64,000 nucleotides of DNA, from assembly GCF_026559675.1 (NCBI RefSeq), contig NZ_CP092891.1:2542001-2606000 (forward strand), written 5' to 3'. This DNA is from Microbacterium oxydans. Its GTDB lineage: Bacteria; Actinomycetota; Actinomycetes; Actinomycetales; Microbacteriaceae. Made by a program: the position numbers and the translations under genes. Shown here in pieces: positions 45,543 through 54,125 of the stretch (its first letter is position 1; each line of letters opens with the position of its first letter). Under the pieces are notes generated by a model, which searched no databases, was not told the origin of the DNA, and saw only the letters and a list, made by a program, of their open reading frames with translations.

Positions 45543-46399
45543 ACCCGCAGGGTGTTCTCGGCCAGCTGCGCGCACAGCTCGTCGACGTCGATGCCGAGCT
45601 CGGCCGCCATGAAGCGCACCGTGATGGGCACGAGATAGGGCGCGTTCGGGCGCCCGCGCAGCGGCACCGGGGTGAGGAACGGCGCATCCGTCTCGACGAG
45701 GATGCGGTCGAGCGGGATGACGTTGAGCGCATCGCGCAGGTTCTGGGCGTTCTTGAACGTGACGTTCCCGGCGAAGGACAGGTGGTAGCCGGCATCCGCG
45801 CAGACGCGCGCCATCGCGTCGTCGCCCGAGAAGCAGTGGAACACCGTGCGCTCCGGGGCGCCGACGCGGGTCAGCGTCTCCAGCACCGCGTCGTGCGCGT
45901 CACGGTCGTGGATCTGCATCGCGATGCCGTGCTTCTTGGCGAGCGCGATGTGCGCCTCGAACGACGCGAACTGCGGACCCCGGCGGTCGGGCTCGGTGCG
46001 GAAGAAGTCGAGCCCGGTCTCGCCGATCGCCCGGGTGCGCGGATGCGCGGCGAGCTCGTCGATCACCGCGAGAGCCTCATCGAGGAGCCCCTCCTCCGCG
46101 TACGTCGGGGCGTCGTTCGGGTGGATGGCGACGGCGGCCAGCACGCGAGGATCGGATGCCGCGGCCTCGACCGCCCACCGCGACGACTCGATGTCGCCCG
46201 AGGCCTGGACGACGCCGGCGATGCCGACGGCCTCGGCCCGGTCGAGCTGCTCGGTCAGCGACAGCGGGTCATCCCCGTCGACGATCTCCAGGTGCGCGTG
46301 GTTGTCGTACACGGGAACGGCGAGCGGTTCGGGGGCCGCCGGATACTTCAGATCCTTGCGTCCGTCGCCCGAACGCTCACGCACGTAGGTCTCGGCCAC
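45521..46399 (-). CDS. tatD: TatD family hydrolase / DNase
   Basis: A 292-residue metal-dependent hydrolase with 3'-5' nuclease activity in characterised members. Metal-site motifs: DNHAHLEI (31-38), IGETGLDFFR (the Glu-containing motif), MQIHDRDAHDAVLETL, VFHCFSGDDAMA and ILVETDAPFLTPVP. The GTG start at 46399 is preceded by GAGGAG seven bases upstream; that ribosome-binding site lies within an intergenic inverted repeat and is formed by a CTC insertion into its arm. It follows metG in the same direction. Confidence 0.93.
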   Translation of the reverse strand: MAETYVRERSGDGRKDLKYPAAPEPLAVPVYDNHAHLEIVDGDDPLSLTEQLDRAEAVGIAGVVQASGDIESSRWAVEAAASDPRVLAAVAIHPNDAPTYAEEGLLDEALAVIDELAAHPRTRAIGETGLDFFRTEPDRRGPQFASFEAHIALAKKHGIAMQIHDRDAHDAVLETLTRVGAPERTVFHCFSGDDAMARVCADAGYHLSFAGNVTFKNAQNLRDALNVIPLDRILVETDAPFLTPVPLRGRPNAPYLVPITVRFMAAELGIDVDELCAQLAENTLRVYGSFAD

Positions 46400-46485
46400 G
46401 TTTCGTCTCCTCGCTTCGCTCGTCGCTCAACGACCGGTGAGCTGTGTCCGTCCCGGTCGTTGAGCGAGCGAAGCGAGACGAAACG
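46399..46485. repeat. Large imperfect inverted repeat between metG and tatD
   Basis: Left arm 46399-46437 and right arm 46453-46485 are complementary except for two 3-base insertions (CTC, TCG) in the left arm. Shared segments are CGTTTCGTCTC, GCTTCGCTCG and CTCAACGACCGG. The loop is 15 nt. This appears to be the dispersed intergenic repeat common in Microbacteriaceae genomes. Here it can terminate or stabilise metG mRNA and carries the tatD Shine-Dalgarno. Confidence 0.85.
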
Positions 46486-46490
46486 CCGTG

Positions 46491-48083
46491 TCAGGCCGTG
46501 GACTCCACCCGCGGGAACAGCGGCGCGAGGCCGTTGACGCTGGTGCCGGGGCGCAGCACGCCCCAGGCGCCGGCCTCGCGGATCGGCTGGTCCTGCAGAC
46601 GGCCCAGCGTCTCCGCGGCGCCGAGGGCGATCCAGAGCTTCTCCGTCGACTGCGGCATCACGGGCGAGAGCAGCACCGCGAGGGCGCGCAGGCCCTCGGC
46701 GCAAGTGTACAGCACGGTGCCGAGGCGCGCGCGCTGGTCCTCGTCTCCGCTGTTCGCCTGCTTGGCCAGTGCCCACGGCTCGTTCGCGGTGATGTAGCCG
46801 TTGAGCGCGTCGACGATGGTCCAGATCGACGAGATCGCCTCGTCGATGCGGAACTGCGCGACGGCGGCATCCGCGTTCGCCGCGGCATCCGCCACGATCT
46901 TCTGGATCGCGAGGTCCTTCTCGGTGTACTCGGCCGCGGGCGGCACGACGCCCTCGAAGTACTTCTCGATCATCGCCGTGGTGCGCGAGGCGAGGTTGCC
47001 GAAGCCGTTCGCGAGCTCGGCCTGGTAGCGGGCCGAGAGGTCTTCCCACGAGAACGAGCCGTCCTGCCCGAACGCGATCGCGGAGAGGAAGTAGAAGCGG
47101 TATGCGTCGGAGCCGAAGACGTCGGTGATCTCGGTCGGCGCGATGCCGGTGAGCTTCGACTTCGACATCTTCTCGCCGCCGACCAGCAGCCAGCCGTGCG
47201 CGAAGACGCCCTTGGGCACGTCGAGACCGGCCGCCATCAGCAGCGCGGGCCAGATCACGGCGTGGAAGCGCAGGATGTCCTTGCCGACCACGTGGTAGGC
47301 GGGCCAGCGGCGCGCGAACGTCTCCTCGTCGGAGCCGTAGCCGACGGCGGTGGCGTAGTTCAGCAGGGCGTCGACCCACACGTAGATGACGTGCGACTCA
47401 TCCCACGGCAGCGGGATGCCCCAGTCGAAGGTCGAGCGCGAGATCGACAGGTCCTTGAGGCCCTGGCTCACGAACGACACCACCTCGTTGCGCGCCGAGT
47501 CGGGGCGCACGAAGTCGGGCTCGGTCTTGTAGAGCTCGAGCAGGCGGTCCTGGAACTCGCTGAGCTTGAAGAAGTAGTTCTTCTCCTGCAGCAGCTCCAG
47601 CGGCTTCGAGTGGATCGCGCAGACCTTCAGCCCCTCGAAGGGACCGGTGCCGTCGACGATCTCCGACTCGGGCTTGAACTCCTCACAGCCCACGCAGTAG
47701 AGCGCCTCGTACTCGCCCGCGTAAATGTAGCCGCGGTCGTACAGGCGCTGGAAGAACGTCTGCACGTTCGTCTCGTGGCGCTCCTGCGTGGTGCGGATGA
47801 AGTCGTCGTTGGCGACGTCGAGCGTCGTCAGCAGCGGGAACCAGCTCTCGCTGACGAGCTTGTCGACCCACTCCTGCGGCGTGACGTTGTTGGCCGCAGC
47901 GGCGCGCAGCATCTTCTGGCCGTGCTCGTCGGTGCCGGTGAGCATCCAGGTGTCATCCCCCGCCTGGCGGTGCCACCGTGCGAGCGTGTCGACGGCCACC
48001 GTCGTGTACCCGTGACCGATGTGAGGCACGTCGGACGGGTAGTAGATGGGCGTGGTGATGTAGAAGGATTCGCCTGCGGGCAT
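46491..48083 (-). CDS. metG: Methionyl-tRNA synthetase
   Basis: A 530-residue class I aminoacyl-tRNA synthetase charging tRNA-Met. The HIGH-type motif is PHIGHGYTT (near residues 20-28), the KMSKS motif is GGEKMSKSKLTG, and a zinc-knuckle segment contains ALYCVGCEEF. No C-terminal dimerisation (EMAP-II-like) domain is present; the length fits the monomeric actinobacterial type. ATG 48083 has a -10 six bases upstream. The hairpin repeat follows its stop. Confidence 0.96.
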   Translation of the reverse strand: MPAGESFYITTPIYYPSDVPHIGHGYTTVAVDTLARWHRQAGDDTWMLTGTDEHGQKMLRAAAANNVTPQEWVDKLVSESWFPLLTTLDVANDDFIRTTQERHETNVQTFFQRLYDRGYIYAGEYEALYCVGCEEFKPESEIVDGTGPFEGLKVCAIHSKPLELLQEKNYFFKLSEFQDRLLELYKTEPDFVRPDSARNEVVSFVSQGLKDLSISRSTFDWGIPLPWDESHVIYVWVDALLNYATAVGYGSDEETFARRWPAYHVVGKDILRFHAVIWPALLMAAGLDVPKGVFAHGWLLVGGEKMSKSKLTGIAPTEITDVFGSDAYRFYFLSAIAFGQDGSFSWEDLSARYQAELANGFGNLASRTTAMIEKYFEGVVPPAAEYTEKDLAIQKIVADAAANADAAVAQFRIDEAISSIWTIVDALNGYITANEPWALAKQANSGDEDQRARLGTVLYTCAEGLRALAVLLSPVMPQSTEKLWIALGAAETLGRLQDQPIREAGAWGVLRPGTSVNGLAPLFPRVESTA

Positions 48084-48089
48084 GGAGCA

Positions 48090-48095
48090 ATTCTA
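48090..48095 (-). promoter_or_regulatory. -10 element of metG (leaderless)
   Basis: TAGAAT on the minus strand followed by six bases and the ATG at 48083. Confidence 0.6.
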
Positions 48096-48114
48096 GGTGG
48101 GATGGCGTGGGTGG

Positions 48115-48702
48115 TTACGCGCGGTCCCCGGCCGCCCTTCCGCTGCGGGCGGAAGCCCCGGACGGCCGAAGTCGCACGCGCAGGAGAGCGATGACGCCGC
48201 CCGCCCCGACGACCACGCGCGAGGTCGCCTCCGCCGTGACCACGGTCCCGCGCGGCAGAGGATCCGCTCCGGCGGACACCCTCCCGCCCAGCACCACGAG
48301 GGCGTCGACATCCGCGTCGATCGATCCGGTCGCGCGGCGGATCTCGCATCGCATCCGTCCGCTCGATCGCCGCGACATGAGGTTCACCACCGACACCCGG
48401 CGCCCCTCCGTCTCGGCGACCACGCGGTCCTCGCCGCGAAAGGCGACGCCGGAGTGCGGCGGCACGCGCATCTCCACCCCCGCGACCTCCAGCGTCACCC
48501 CGGCGGGGTCGAGCGGGATCAGCACGCGGTCGGCGCCCGGGAAGGACGAGAACGGCATCCGCCCCTCGATCTCGGCGAGGCTGATCCGCCAGGCCGGACG
48601 CGCGGCGAGCACCCGCGTGACCCCCAGGCCATTGGCCCATGGCTCCGGATCGACGTCGCCGGGGCGGACGATCTGGAGGTCGGCGCGGGTGCGGTACCGC
48701 AT
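48115..48702 (-). CDS. HutD/Ves family protein
   Basis: A 195-residue cupin-like protein of the HutD (Ves) family. The family features are WANGLGVTRVLAA (near 23-35), RISLAEIEGRMPFSSFPGADRVLIPLDPAGVTLEV, and PHSGVAFRGED. HutD occurs in histidine-utilisation and other nitrogen operons and is thought to limit pathway flux, perhaps by binding an intermediate. It starts 5 bp after glnK, so it probably ends the amine/ammonium operon. The last 40 residues are low in complexity. Confidence 0.82.
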   Translation of the reverse strand: MRYRTRADLQIVRPGDVDPEPWANGLGVTRVLAARPAWRISLAEIEGRMPFSSFPGADRVLIPLDPAGVTLEVAGVEMRVPPHSGVAFRGEDRVVAETEGRRVSVVNLMSRRSSGRMRCEIRRATGSIDADVDALVVLGGRVSAGADPLPRGTVVTAEATSRVVVGAGGVIALLRVRLRPSGASARSGRAAGDRA

Positions 48703-48707
48703 GTGCG

Positions 48708-49049
48708 TCAGCGGATCGCGGTCGGGCCGGTCTCGCCGGTGCGGACGCGGATGACCTGGAGCACCTCGGTGACCCAGATCTTGCCGTCGCCGATCGCCCC
48801 GGTGCGGGCCGCCTCCTGGATGGCGTCGAGCGCGGCGTCGAGCACCTCGTCGGTGACGACCGTCTCGATGTAGATCTTCGGCAGGAAGTCGACCTTGATC
48901 CGCTGGGACCGGTACACCTCGACCTTGCCGGTCTGAGTGCCGTGGCCCTTGGCGTCGAGGATCGTCATCCCGGCGACGCCGATCTCGGCGAGGGCGGTCT
49001 TCACGGGTTCCAGGGCACTGGGCTGCACGACGGCGCTGATGAGCTTCAT
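48708..49049 (-). CDS. glnK: PII nitrogen regulatory protein GlnK, without Tyr51
   Basis: A 113-residue PII signal protein. Family patterns: MKLISAVVQPSALEPVKTALAEIGVAGMTILDAKGHG and the C-terminal GAIGDGKIWVTEVLQVIRVRTGETG (ATP/2-oxoglutarate site). In the T-loop the sequence is VEVYRSQRIKVDFLPK: position 51, the Tyr that is uridylylated in E. coli and adenylylated in Corynebacterium, is Ile here. Y46 is retained. Control is therefore probably by ligands only. Directly follows amtB, whose gating PII proteins perform. AAAGGA precedes the ATG. Confidence 0.94.
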   Translation of the reverse strand: MKLISAVVQPSALEPVKTALAEIGVAGMTILDAKGHGTQTGKVEVYRSQRIKVDFLPKIYIETVVTDEVLDAALDAIQEAARTGAIGDGKIWVTEVLQVIRVRTGETGPTAIR

Positions 49050-49077
49050 GATCTTGTCCTTTCTCGGGGAACGGCGC

Positions 49078-50349
49078 TCAGGAGCGCACATCGTCCAGGT
49101 CGTACGCGGTCTCGGCGTGGAGGGTGGTGTCGAGACCGGCGATCTCGGCGGTGTCGGGGACGCGCAGGCCGATCGTGATCTTCATGAGCCAGGCGATGAG
49201 CGCGGTCACGACGAAGGTGTACACGAAGACCGACGCGGTCGCGAGCGCCTGCGTGCCGAGGAGCTCCCCGCCGCCGCCGAAGAAGATCCCCGCCGCACCG
49301 GCCGGCGAGGCCGGGTCGGCCAGGAAGCCGATCGCGAGGGTGCCGAAGATGCCGGGGAACATGTGGATCGCCACGGCGTCGAGCGCGTCGTCGTAGCCCA
49401 GCTTCTCCTTGAGGCCGAGAGCGGCGAAGGCCACGATGCCGGCGAGGAAGCCGATGATGATCGCGCCGATCGGCGAGACCGAGTTCGCCGCCGGGGTGAT
49501 GCCGACGAGTCCGCCGAGGACGCCCGAGATGGCACCGAGCGAGGTGGCCGCCTTGCGGATCGTGCGCTCGACGACGAGCCAGCCGAGCAGGCCGGCGCAC
49601 GCGGCGATGAGCGTGTTGGTGACGGCCACCCCCGCGCTGTCGTTGATCCCGCCGGAGGATCCGCCGTTGAAGCCGTACCATCCCACCAGCAGGAGGCCGC
49701 CACCGACGATCGCGATCGGAAGGTTGCCCGGGCGGCCCACGTGCGGGAAGTCCCGCCGCCGGCCGAGGAAGAAGGCGAGCACGAGGGCCGCGACGCCGGC
49801 GTTCATGTGCACGGCCGTCCCGCCCGCGAAGTCGATCGCGTGCAGGTTGTTCGCGATCCACCCGCCGATGGTCGAGCCGTCCGCGGAGTCGAAGGCGAAG
49901 ACCCAGTGCGCGACGGGGAAGTACACCAGCGTCGCCCAGAGGCCGCTGAAGATCAGCCAGCTCGAGAACTTCATCCGCCCCTCGACCGCCCCGCCGATGA
50001 TGCCGACGGTGAGTCCGGCGAAGATCAGCTGGAACACGGCGATGAGGATCGCGGGCACGGTGCCCTCCGGCGTCTCGGCGCCGAGCAGCGACTGGATCCC
50101 GAACAACCCCGCCGGGTCTCCGATGATGCCGGCGCCACCGACCGAGTTCCCGAGGGTGAGTCCGTAGCCGAACAGGACCCAGAGCATCGCCGTGACGGCG
50201 AATCCTCCGAACACGATCATCATCGTGTTGAGGATGTTCTTCGTGCGCGACAAACCGCCGTAGTACAGCGCGAGTCCGGGCAGCATGAGGGTGACGGCGA
50301 CGGTGGCCGTCAGCATCCATCCCGTGTTCACCTGGGAGGTGATGTCCAT
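49078..50349 (-). CDS. amtB: Ammonium transporter
   Basis: A 423-residue Amt/Rh channel protein with about eleven transmembrane helices. The twin pore histidines are in FAGGTAVHMNAGVAALVLAFFLG and LDAVAIHMFPGIFGTLAIGF. The ammonium-transporter stretch DPAGLFGIQSLLG...FQLIFAGLTVGIIGGAVEGRMKFSSW is present. The C-terminal cytoplasmic tail after residue 390 should contact GlnK, encoded 28 bp downstream. AAGGAG precedes the start. It imports NH4+, fitting the upstream amine- and ureide-degrading enzymes that release ammonia. Confidence 0.95.
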   Translation of the reverse strand: MDITSQVNTGWMLTATVAVTLMLPGLALYYGGLSRTKNILNTMMIVFGGFAVTAMLWVLFGYGLTLGNSVGGAGIIGDPAGLFGIQSLLGAETPEGTVPAILIAVFQLIFAGLTVGIIGGAVEGRMKFSSWLIFSGLWATLVYFPVAHWVFAFDSADGSTIGGWIANNLHAIDFAGGTAVHMNAGVAALVLAFFLGRRRDFPHVGRPGNLPIAIVGGGLLLVGWYGFNGGSSGGINDSAGVAVTNTLIAACAGLLGWLVVERTIRKAATSLGAISGVLGGLVGITPAANSVSPIGAIIIGFLAGIVAFAALGLKEKLGYDDALDAVAIHMFPGIFGTLAIGFLADPASPAGAAGIFFGGGGELLGTQALATASVFVYTFVVTALIAWLMKITIGLRVPDTAEIAGLDTTLHAETAYDLDDVRS

Positions 50350-50400
50350 GTCGATCTCCTTTCGGGTAGGGGGTCTTGCGGATCGTGCAGGTCTGGCGGA

Positions 50401-51633
50401 TCAGCGGGTGAGCAGGTGCTCCAGGACGTCGGCGAGCGCCTCGACCCCGGCGGCGACGTCCTCCGGCTCCGCGCTCTCCGCCGGGGTGTGGGAGGCGCCG
50501 CTCGGATTCCGGACGAACAGCATCCCGGTGGGCACGGCGCCGGCCAGGACGCCCGCGTCGTGCCCGGCCCCGGTGTCGAGCACCGGGGCGTCCGGGAGCA
50601 CCGCCTGCATCACGGCGCGCAGCCCGGGGTCGAACGCCACGGTCGGCGAGAACGACTGCTCGGTCACCGTGACCACGCAGCCCTCGGCGGCCGCGGCCCT
50701 CTCGGTCCCGGCCGTGACCTCGCTGACGATGCGCCGCACCGCCTCCTCGGACCGATGCCGCACATCCATCCAGAGGTCGACGGCCGAGGCGATGACGTTG
50801 GTACCGCCCGGCGTCACCTTCACCCGCCCGACGGTGCCGCGCGCGTCGTCGACGACGAGCGTGTGCACGCGCAGGCTGCGGATGGTCTCGGCCGCGACCA
50901 CCACGGGGTCCTGCCGGTCGGCCATCCTCGTCGCACCGGCATGGTCGCCGCGTCCCTCGATCCGCACGTGCCAGCGCCCGTGGGCGATGATCGCCCCGGC
51001 GAGCGCGACGGGACGGTCCAGGTCGATGAGCCCGCGCCCCTGCTCCACGTGCAGCTCGACGAAGGCCGCGATGCCCGCGAGTCGCTCCGGATCGGCACCG
51101 AGGGTCGAGGGGTCGAAACCGGCATCGGCCGACGCCTCCGCGAAGGACCGTCCGGCGTCGTCCCGGAGGGCGCGCACGCGGTCGGGCTCCACGGCGCCCG
51201 TCAGAAGGCGTGAGCCCAGGCAGGCGATGCCGAACCGGGAGCCCTCCTCCTCGGGGAAGACCGCGACGGCCAGCGGACGGATCGGCGCGATCCCGCGGTC
51301 GCGCAGGAGGTCGACGGCCACGAGCGCGCTCGCGACGCCGAGCGGCCCGTCGAAGTTCCCTCCGCCGGGCACGGAGTCGAGGTGCGACCCCGTCACGATG
51401 GCGTCGTGGCGCGGCGCGCTGTCGTCGGTCGCGACGTCCCACCACGCCCAGAGGATGCCGTTGCCGTCGGTCTCGACCCGCAGCCCCCGCGCGGCCGCGT
51501 TCCTCGCGAACCAGGCCCGGAGCTCGAGCTCGGCCGGCGAGAAGACCGGACGCGAGTAGCCGCCGCGCTCGGGGTCTGCGCCGATCGTCGCGATCTCGGC
51601 GAGGAGGGTGTTGGCATCAGCGGATGTCGGCAT
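50401..51633 (-). CDS. Allantoate amidohydrolase / N-carbamoyl-amino-acid hydrolase family (M20)
   Basis: A 410-residue dinuclear zinc hydrolase. Ligands are visible in TGSHLDSVPGGGNFDGPLGV (His and Asp), PEEEGSRFG (Glu pair) and ELHVEQG (His), with a final GAGHDAGV and NPSGASHTPAE. R and N residues for substrate carboxylate recognition occur in VRIEGRGDHAG. The family hydrolyses allantoate, ureidoglycolate-type compounds or N-carbamoyl-L-amino acids, each releasing NH3 and CO2 or a free amino acid. No allantoinase or uricase is adjacent, so the substrate remains open. It starts one base after the oxidase stop. Confidence 0.87.
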   Translation of the reverse strand: MPTSADANTLLAEIATIGADPERGGYSRPVFSPAELELRAWFARNAAARGLRVETDGNGILWAWWDVATDDSAPRHDAIVTGSHLDSVPGGGNFDGPLGVASALVAVDLLRDRGIAPIRPLAVAVFPEEEGSRFGIACLGSRLLTGAVEPDRVRALRDDAGRSFAEASADAGFDPSTLGADPERLAGIAAFVELHVEQGRGLIDLDRPVALAGAIIAHGRWHVRIEGRGDHAGATRMADRQDPVVVAAETIRSLRVHTLVVDDARGTVGRVKVTPGGTNVIASAVDLWMDVRHRSEEAVRRIVSEVTAGTERAAAAEGCVVTVTEQSFSPTVAFDPGLRAVMQAVLPDAPVLDTGAGHDAGVLAGAVPTGMLFVRNPSGASHTPAESAEPEDVAAGVEALADVLEHLLTR

Positions 51634-51634
51634 C

Positions 51635-52828
51635 TCAGACCCCCGCGAATCTCTGGCCGGCGGCGCGGAAGCGCTCCACCGCCCGCTCGGAACCGGACAC
51701 GAGGTCGAGCACCAGCTCGCCGAGCAGCGGGGCGAACTTCGCGCCCTGCCCCGAGCACGGCGACAGGATGGTGATGCCCTCGGCCCGATCGATGATCATG
51801 TCCTCGCGCGGCACGTTCGTGAAGAGGCACGTGGTCTCCGCGTAGGGGGTCGGGAGCAGGCCCGGGGTGAAGTGCTCGACGAACCCGACGACGCGCTTCC
51901 GGTTCTGCGGATCGATCCGTCCGTCCTGCGCCCGCGCGGAGGGGATCACCCGTCCGCCGTTGTACTCGGCGACCTTCTGTCCGCGGAACTGCGCGTCCCG
52001 ACCGCCGGGCAGGCTGTACGCCTGGATGTGCTCGCCCTTGTAGATGACGGTCGGCCACGTGGTGGCCGCGTCGTCCGGAGTCTCCCCGCAGTCCGCAGTG
52101 TCGCGGTAGAGGAAGTGGAACGCGTTCTCCTGACGCACCTCGAACTGCGGGAGGGCATCGACGAAGGCCGACGGCAGGTCGAGTCCGCCCAGCAGCGCGG
52201 GCAGCCATCCCCCGGCGGCGACGATCACCTGCTCCGCGTGCACGGTGTCGCCGTTCGTCGAGGTGAGGAGGTAGCCCGAGGACGCCCGGCGGACGGACTC
52301 GACATCCCACCCGAGGTGCACACGGGCTCCGGCGACCTGCGCGAGGTCGATCATCGCCTCGACGGAGGACTCGGCGTCGATCACACCGGCTCCCGGGTGC
52401 CAGAGCACCTCGCCGTCGAAGTTGATCTGCGGCCACCGCGCCTTCGCGTCGCCCGCGGTGAGCAGCTCGTGCTCCACGGCTTCGCTCGCGAGCGCCGCGG
52501 CCAGCCCCCGCGGGTCGCGGACCACGCCGCAGTCGAGGGAGCCGCTCGGGGTGATGAGCCGCTGTCCGCTCGCGGCCTCGAGCTCGTCCCATCCGCCCTT
52601 CGCCCGCACGACGAGGCCGACGGAGAACGGGTCGGGGTAGGCGTACCGGAAGATGCGGGCCGACCCGTGCGAGCTGCCGAGGGCGGAAGCCGGCTCATCG
52701 CGCTCGAGCACGATCACCTCCTCGCCCGACTGCGCCAGCCGCCAGGCCGCGGCCGCACCGCTCAGCCCGGCACCGATGACCGCGAATCTCGCCGAGTCGT
52801 GCACCGGGAGTCCTTCGCTCGTGCCCAT
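51635..52828 (-). CDS. FAD-dependent amine oxidase, sarcosine / N-methyltryptophan oxidase-like
   Basis: A 397-residue flavoprotein of the DAO family. The dinucleotide-binding motif is FAVIGAGLSGAAAAWRLAQSGEEVIVLERD (residues 13-42). VIVAAGGWLPALLGGL and the C-terminal CLFTNVPREDMIIDRAEGITILSPCSGQGAKFAP match monomeric sarcosine oxidase/MSOX-type enzymes, including a Cys in SPCSGQG at the position that covalently anchors FAD there. It would oxidise a secondary or primary amine to an imine with release of H2O2. Lies 3 bp after the ornithine-cyclodeaminase-like gene. Confidence 0.87.
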   Translation of the reverse strand: MGTSEGLPVHDSARFAVIGAGLSGAAAAWRLAQSGEEVIVLERDEPASALGSSHGSARIFRYAYPDPFSVGLVVRAKGGWDELEAASGQRLITPSGSLDCGVVRDPRGLAAALASEAVEHELLTAGDAKARWPQINFDGEVLWHPGAGVIDAESSVEAMIDLAQVAGARVHLGWDVESVRRASSGYLLTSTNGDTVHAEQVIVAAGGWLPALLGGLDLPSAFVDALPQFEVRQENAFHFLYRDTADCGETPDDAATTWPTVIYKGEHIQAYSLPGGRDAQFRGQKVAEYNGGRVIPSARAQDGRIDPQNRKRVVGFVEHFTPGLLPTPYAETTCLFTNVPREDMIIDRAEGITILSPCSGQGAKFAPLLGELVLDLVSGSERAVERFRAAGQRFAGV

Positions 52829-52831
52829 GGC

Positions 52832-53986
52832 TCAGGCCAGGTCCGGGGCGTTCCAGAGGTTCAGCGTCGTGCCGATCCCTTTCTCGACCGCGTTCTCGTA
52901 GACGGTCTTCGCCCACGCGACATCCTCCACGCCCATGCCGCCGACGCTGAACAGCACCGGCTGCTCGTCGAACTCCCGCCCGGGCACGGTGCCTTCGAAC
53001 ACGTCGCCGATGTTCACCACGCGGGACTCGTCGAGTTCGCCGGCGTCGATCAGGTCCTGCCAGTACAGGCCGATCATCCCGAAAGCGGTCTCGTGCGAGG
53101 GGGCGGGGTACTCCTCCGCCCACGCCTCGTAGATCTTCTTGGCGTCGGCGATGAGCCGCGCCTTCCCCGACAGCGTGTACTCCCTGTCCATGCGCAGGTT
53201 CGCTGGCAGGCTCAGGAACGCGCCGGGCTTGATCCAGTCGCCGTCGATGTACGGGTAGTTCTCCGAGCCGACCAGTCCGGTCACGGCCTCCGAGACGATG
53301 TCGGAGTCGCGGACGGCCGCCTCGACCGTGTCGGCGATCTCGATCGTCGTGAACTGGGGGTAGTGCTCACGGACGTAGTCCGCGAAGGCGTCGGAGGTCG
53401 ATCGACGACGCCCGTTGATGCGGATCGTGTGGAGGGTCGGGCGTGCCGCCGTCATCGCGTGCAGGGCGCTCTTGTTCATCGCGCCGGGGCCGATGATGCC
53501 GAGCGAGGTCGCGTTCACCGGGGCGAGCTTCTTCGCCGCGGCGCCGGGGACGGCCGCGGTGCGATAGGCGCTCTCGAGGTTGCCCGACATGATCGCGAAG
53601 GGCGCCCCGGTCTCCTTGTCGTTCAGCACGATGAGGTGGATGGAGCGCGGCAGTCCCTGCTCGCGGTTGTCGATGTTGGAGCCGTACCACTTGACCCCTG
53701 CGGTGTCGAAGCGTCCGCCGAGGTACGCGGCCATCGCCATGAAGCGGCGGTCGGCGGCATCCAGCGGCATGGTCGGGAACGGGGATGACGACGGGAAGCT
53801 GATCTGCGCACCGTGCGAGTTCGCCGAGTTGCCGGCCATCCGGTAGTCGCCCTTGGCGACCAGGATCAGCACCTCCTCCATGACCTCCATGCAGCGCTCC
53901 ATGTCCTTCACGCCGGCGGCGATGACGTCGGGCTCGCTGAGGTAGAGCATGTCGATCCGGGTGCGGGTCGCGGTGTCTGCAGTCAT
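52832..53986 (-). CDS. Ornithine cyclodeaminase / mu-crystallin family protein (tyramine-oxidase-subunit-B-like)
   Basis: A 384-residue NAD(P)-binding protein. DMLYLSEPDVIAAGVKDMERCMEVMEEVLILVAKGDYRMAGNSANSHGA forms the N-terminal domain; the Rossmann motif is LGIIGPGAMNKSALHAM (near 165-181). The family includes ornithine cyclodeaminase, ketimine reductases and a protein annotated as tyramine oxidase subunit B in Arthrobacter relatives. The long C-terminal part (YIDGDWIKPGAFLSLP...) fits the latter type. ATG 53986 follows GGAGG by 8 bases. First gene of the six-gene operon and divergent to LysR. Its role with the amine oxidase may be imine or ketimine reduction. Confidence 0.82.
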   Translation of the reverse strand: MTADTATRTRIDMLYLSEPDVIAAGVKDMERCMEVMEEVLILVAKGDYRMAGNSANSHGAQISFPSSSPFPTMPLDAADRRFMAMAAYLGGRFDTAGVKWYGSNIDNREQGLPRSIHLIVLNDKETGAPFAIMSGNLESAYRTAAVPGAAAKKLAPVNATSLGIIGPGAMNKSALHAMTAARPTLHTIRINGRRRSTSDAFADYVREHYPQFTTIEIADTVEAAVRDSDIVSEAVTGLVGSENYPYIDGDWIKPGAFLSLPANLRMDREYTLSGKARLIADAKKIYEAWAEEYPAPSHETAFGMIGLYWQDLIDAGELDESRVVNIGDVFEGTVPGREFDEQPVLFSVGGMGVEDVAWAKTVYENAVEKGIGTTLNLWNAPDLA

Positions 53987-54110
53987 AGTCGGGTCCTCCG
54001 TGTCGGGTGCTTCGACATCAGATAACCGGCGCAGGCAACCCCAGGTCAAATACGATTTCCGCGACTGATTGATAGCGTTTCGCTCGCAATGCGCCCGTAA
54101 CGGCGCGGTA

Positions 54111-54125
54111 ATACGAAGCCCGTAT
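54111..54125. promoter_or_regulatory. LysR-type T-N11-A box
   Basis: ATACGAAGCCCGTAT has 5-bp arms and the T-N11-A core. It overlaps the -10 (TATCGT, 54123-54128) of the lysR gene, so LysR bound here should repress itself and may activate the divergent operon. Confidence 0.55.

Noticed and set aside
46399..46485. Insertion sequence or MITE with target duplication
   Set aside because: No transposase and no flanking direct duplication; classed as an intergenic inverted repeat only.
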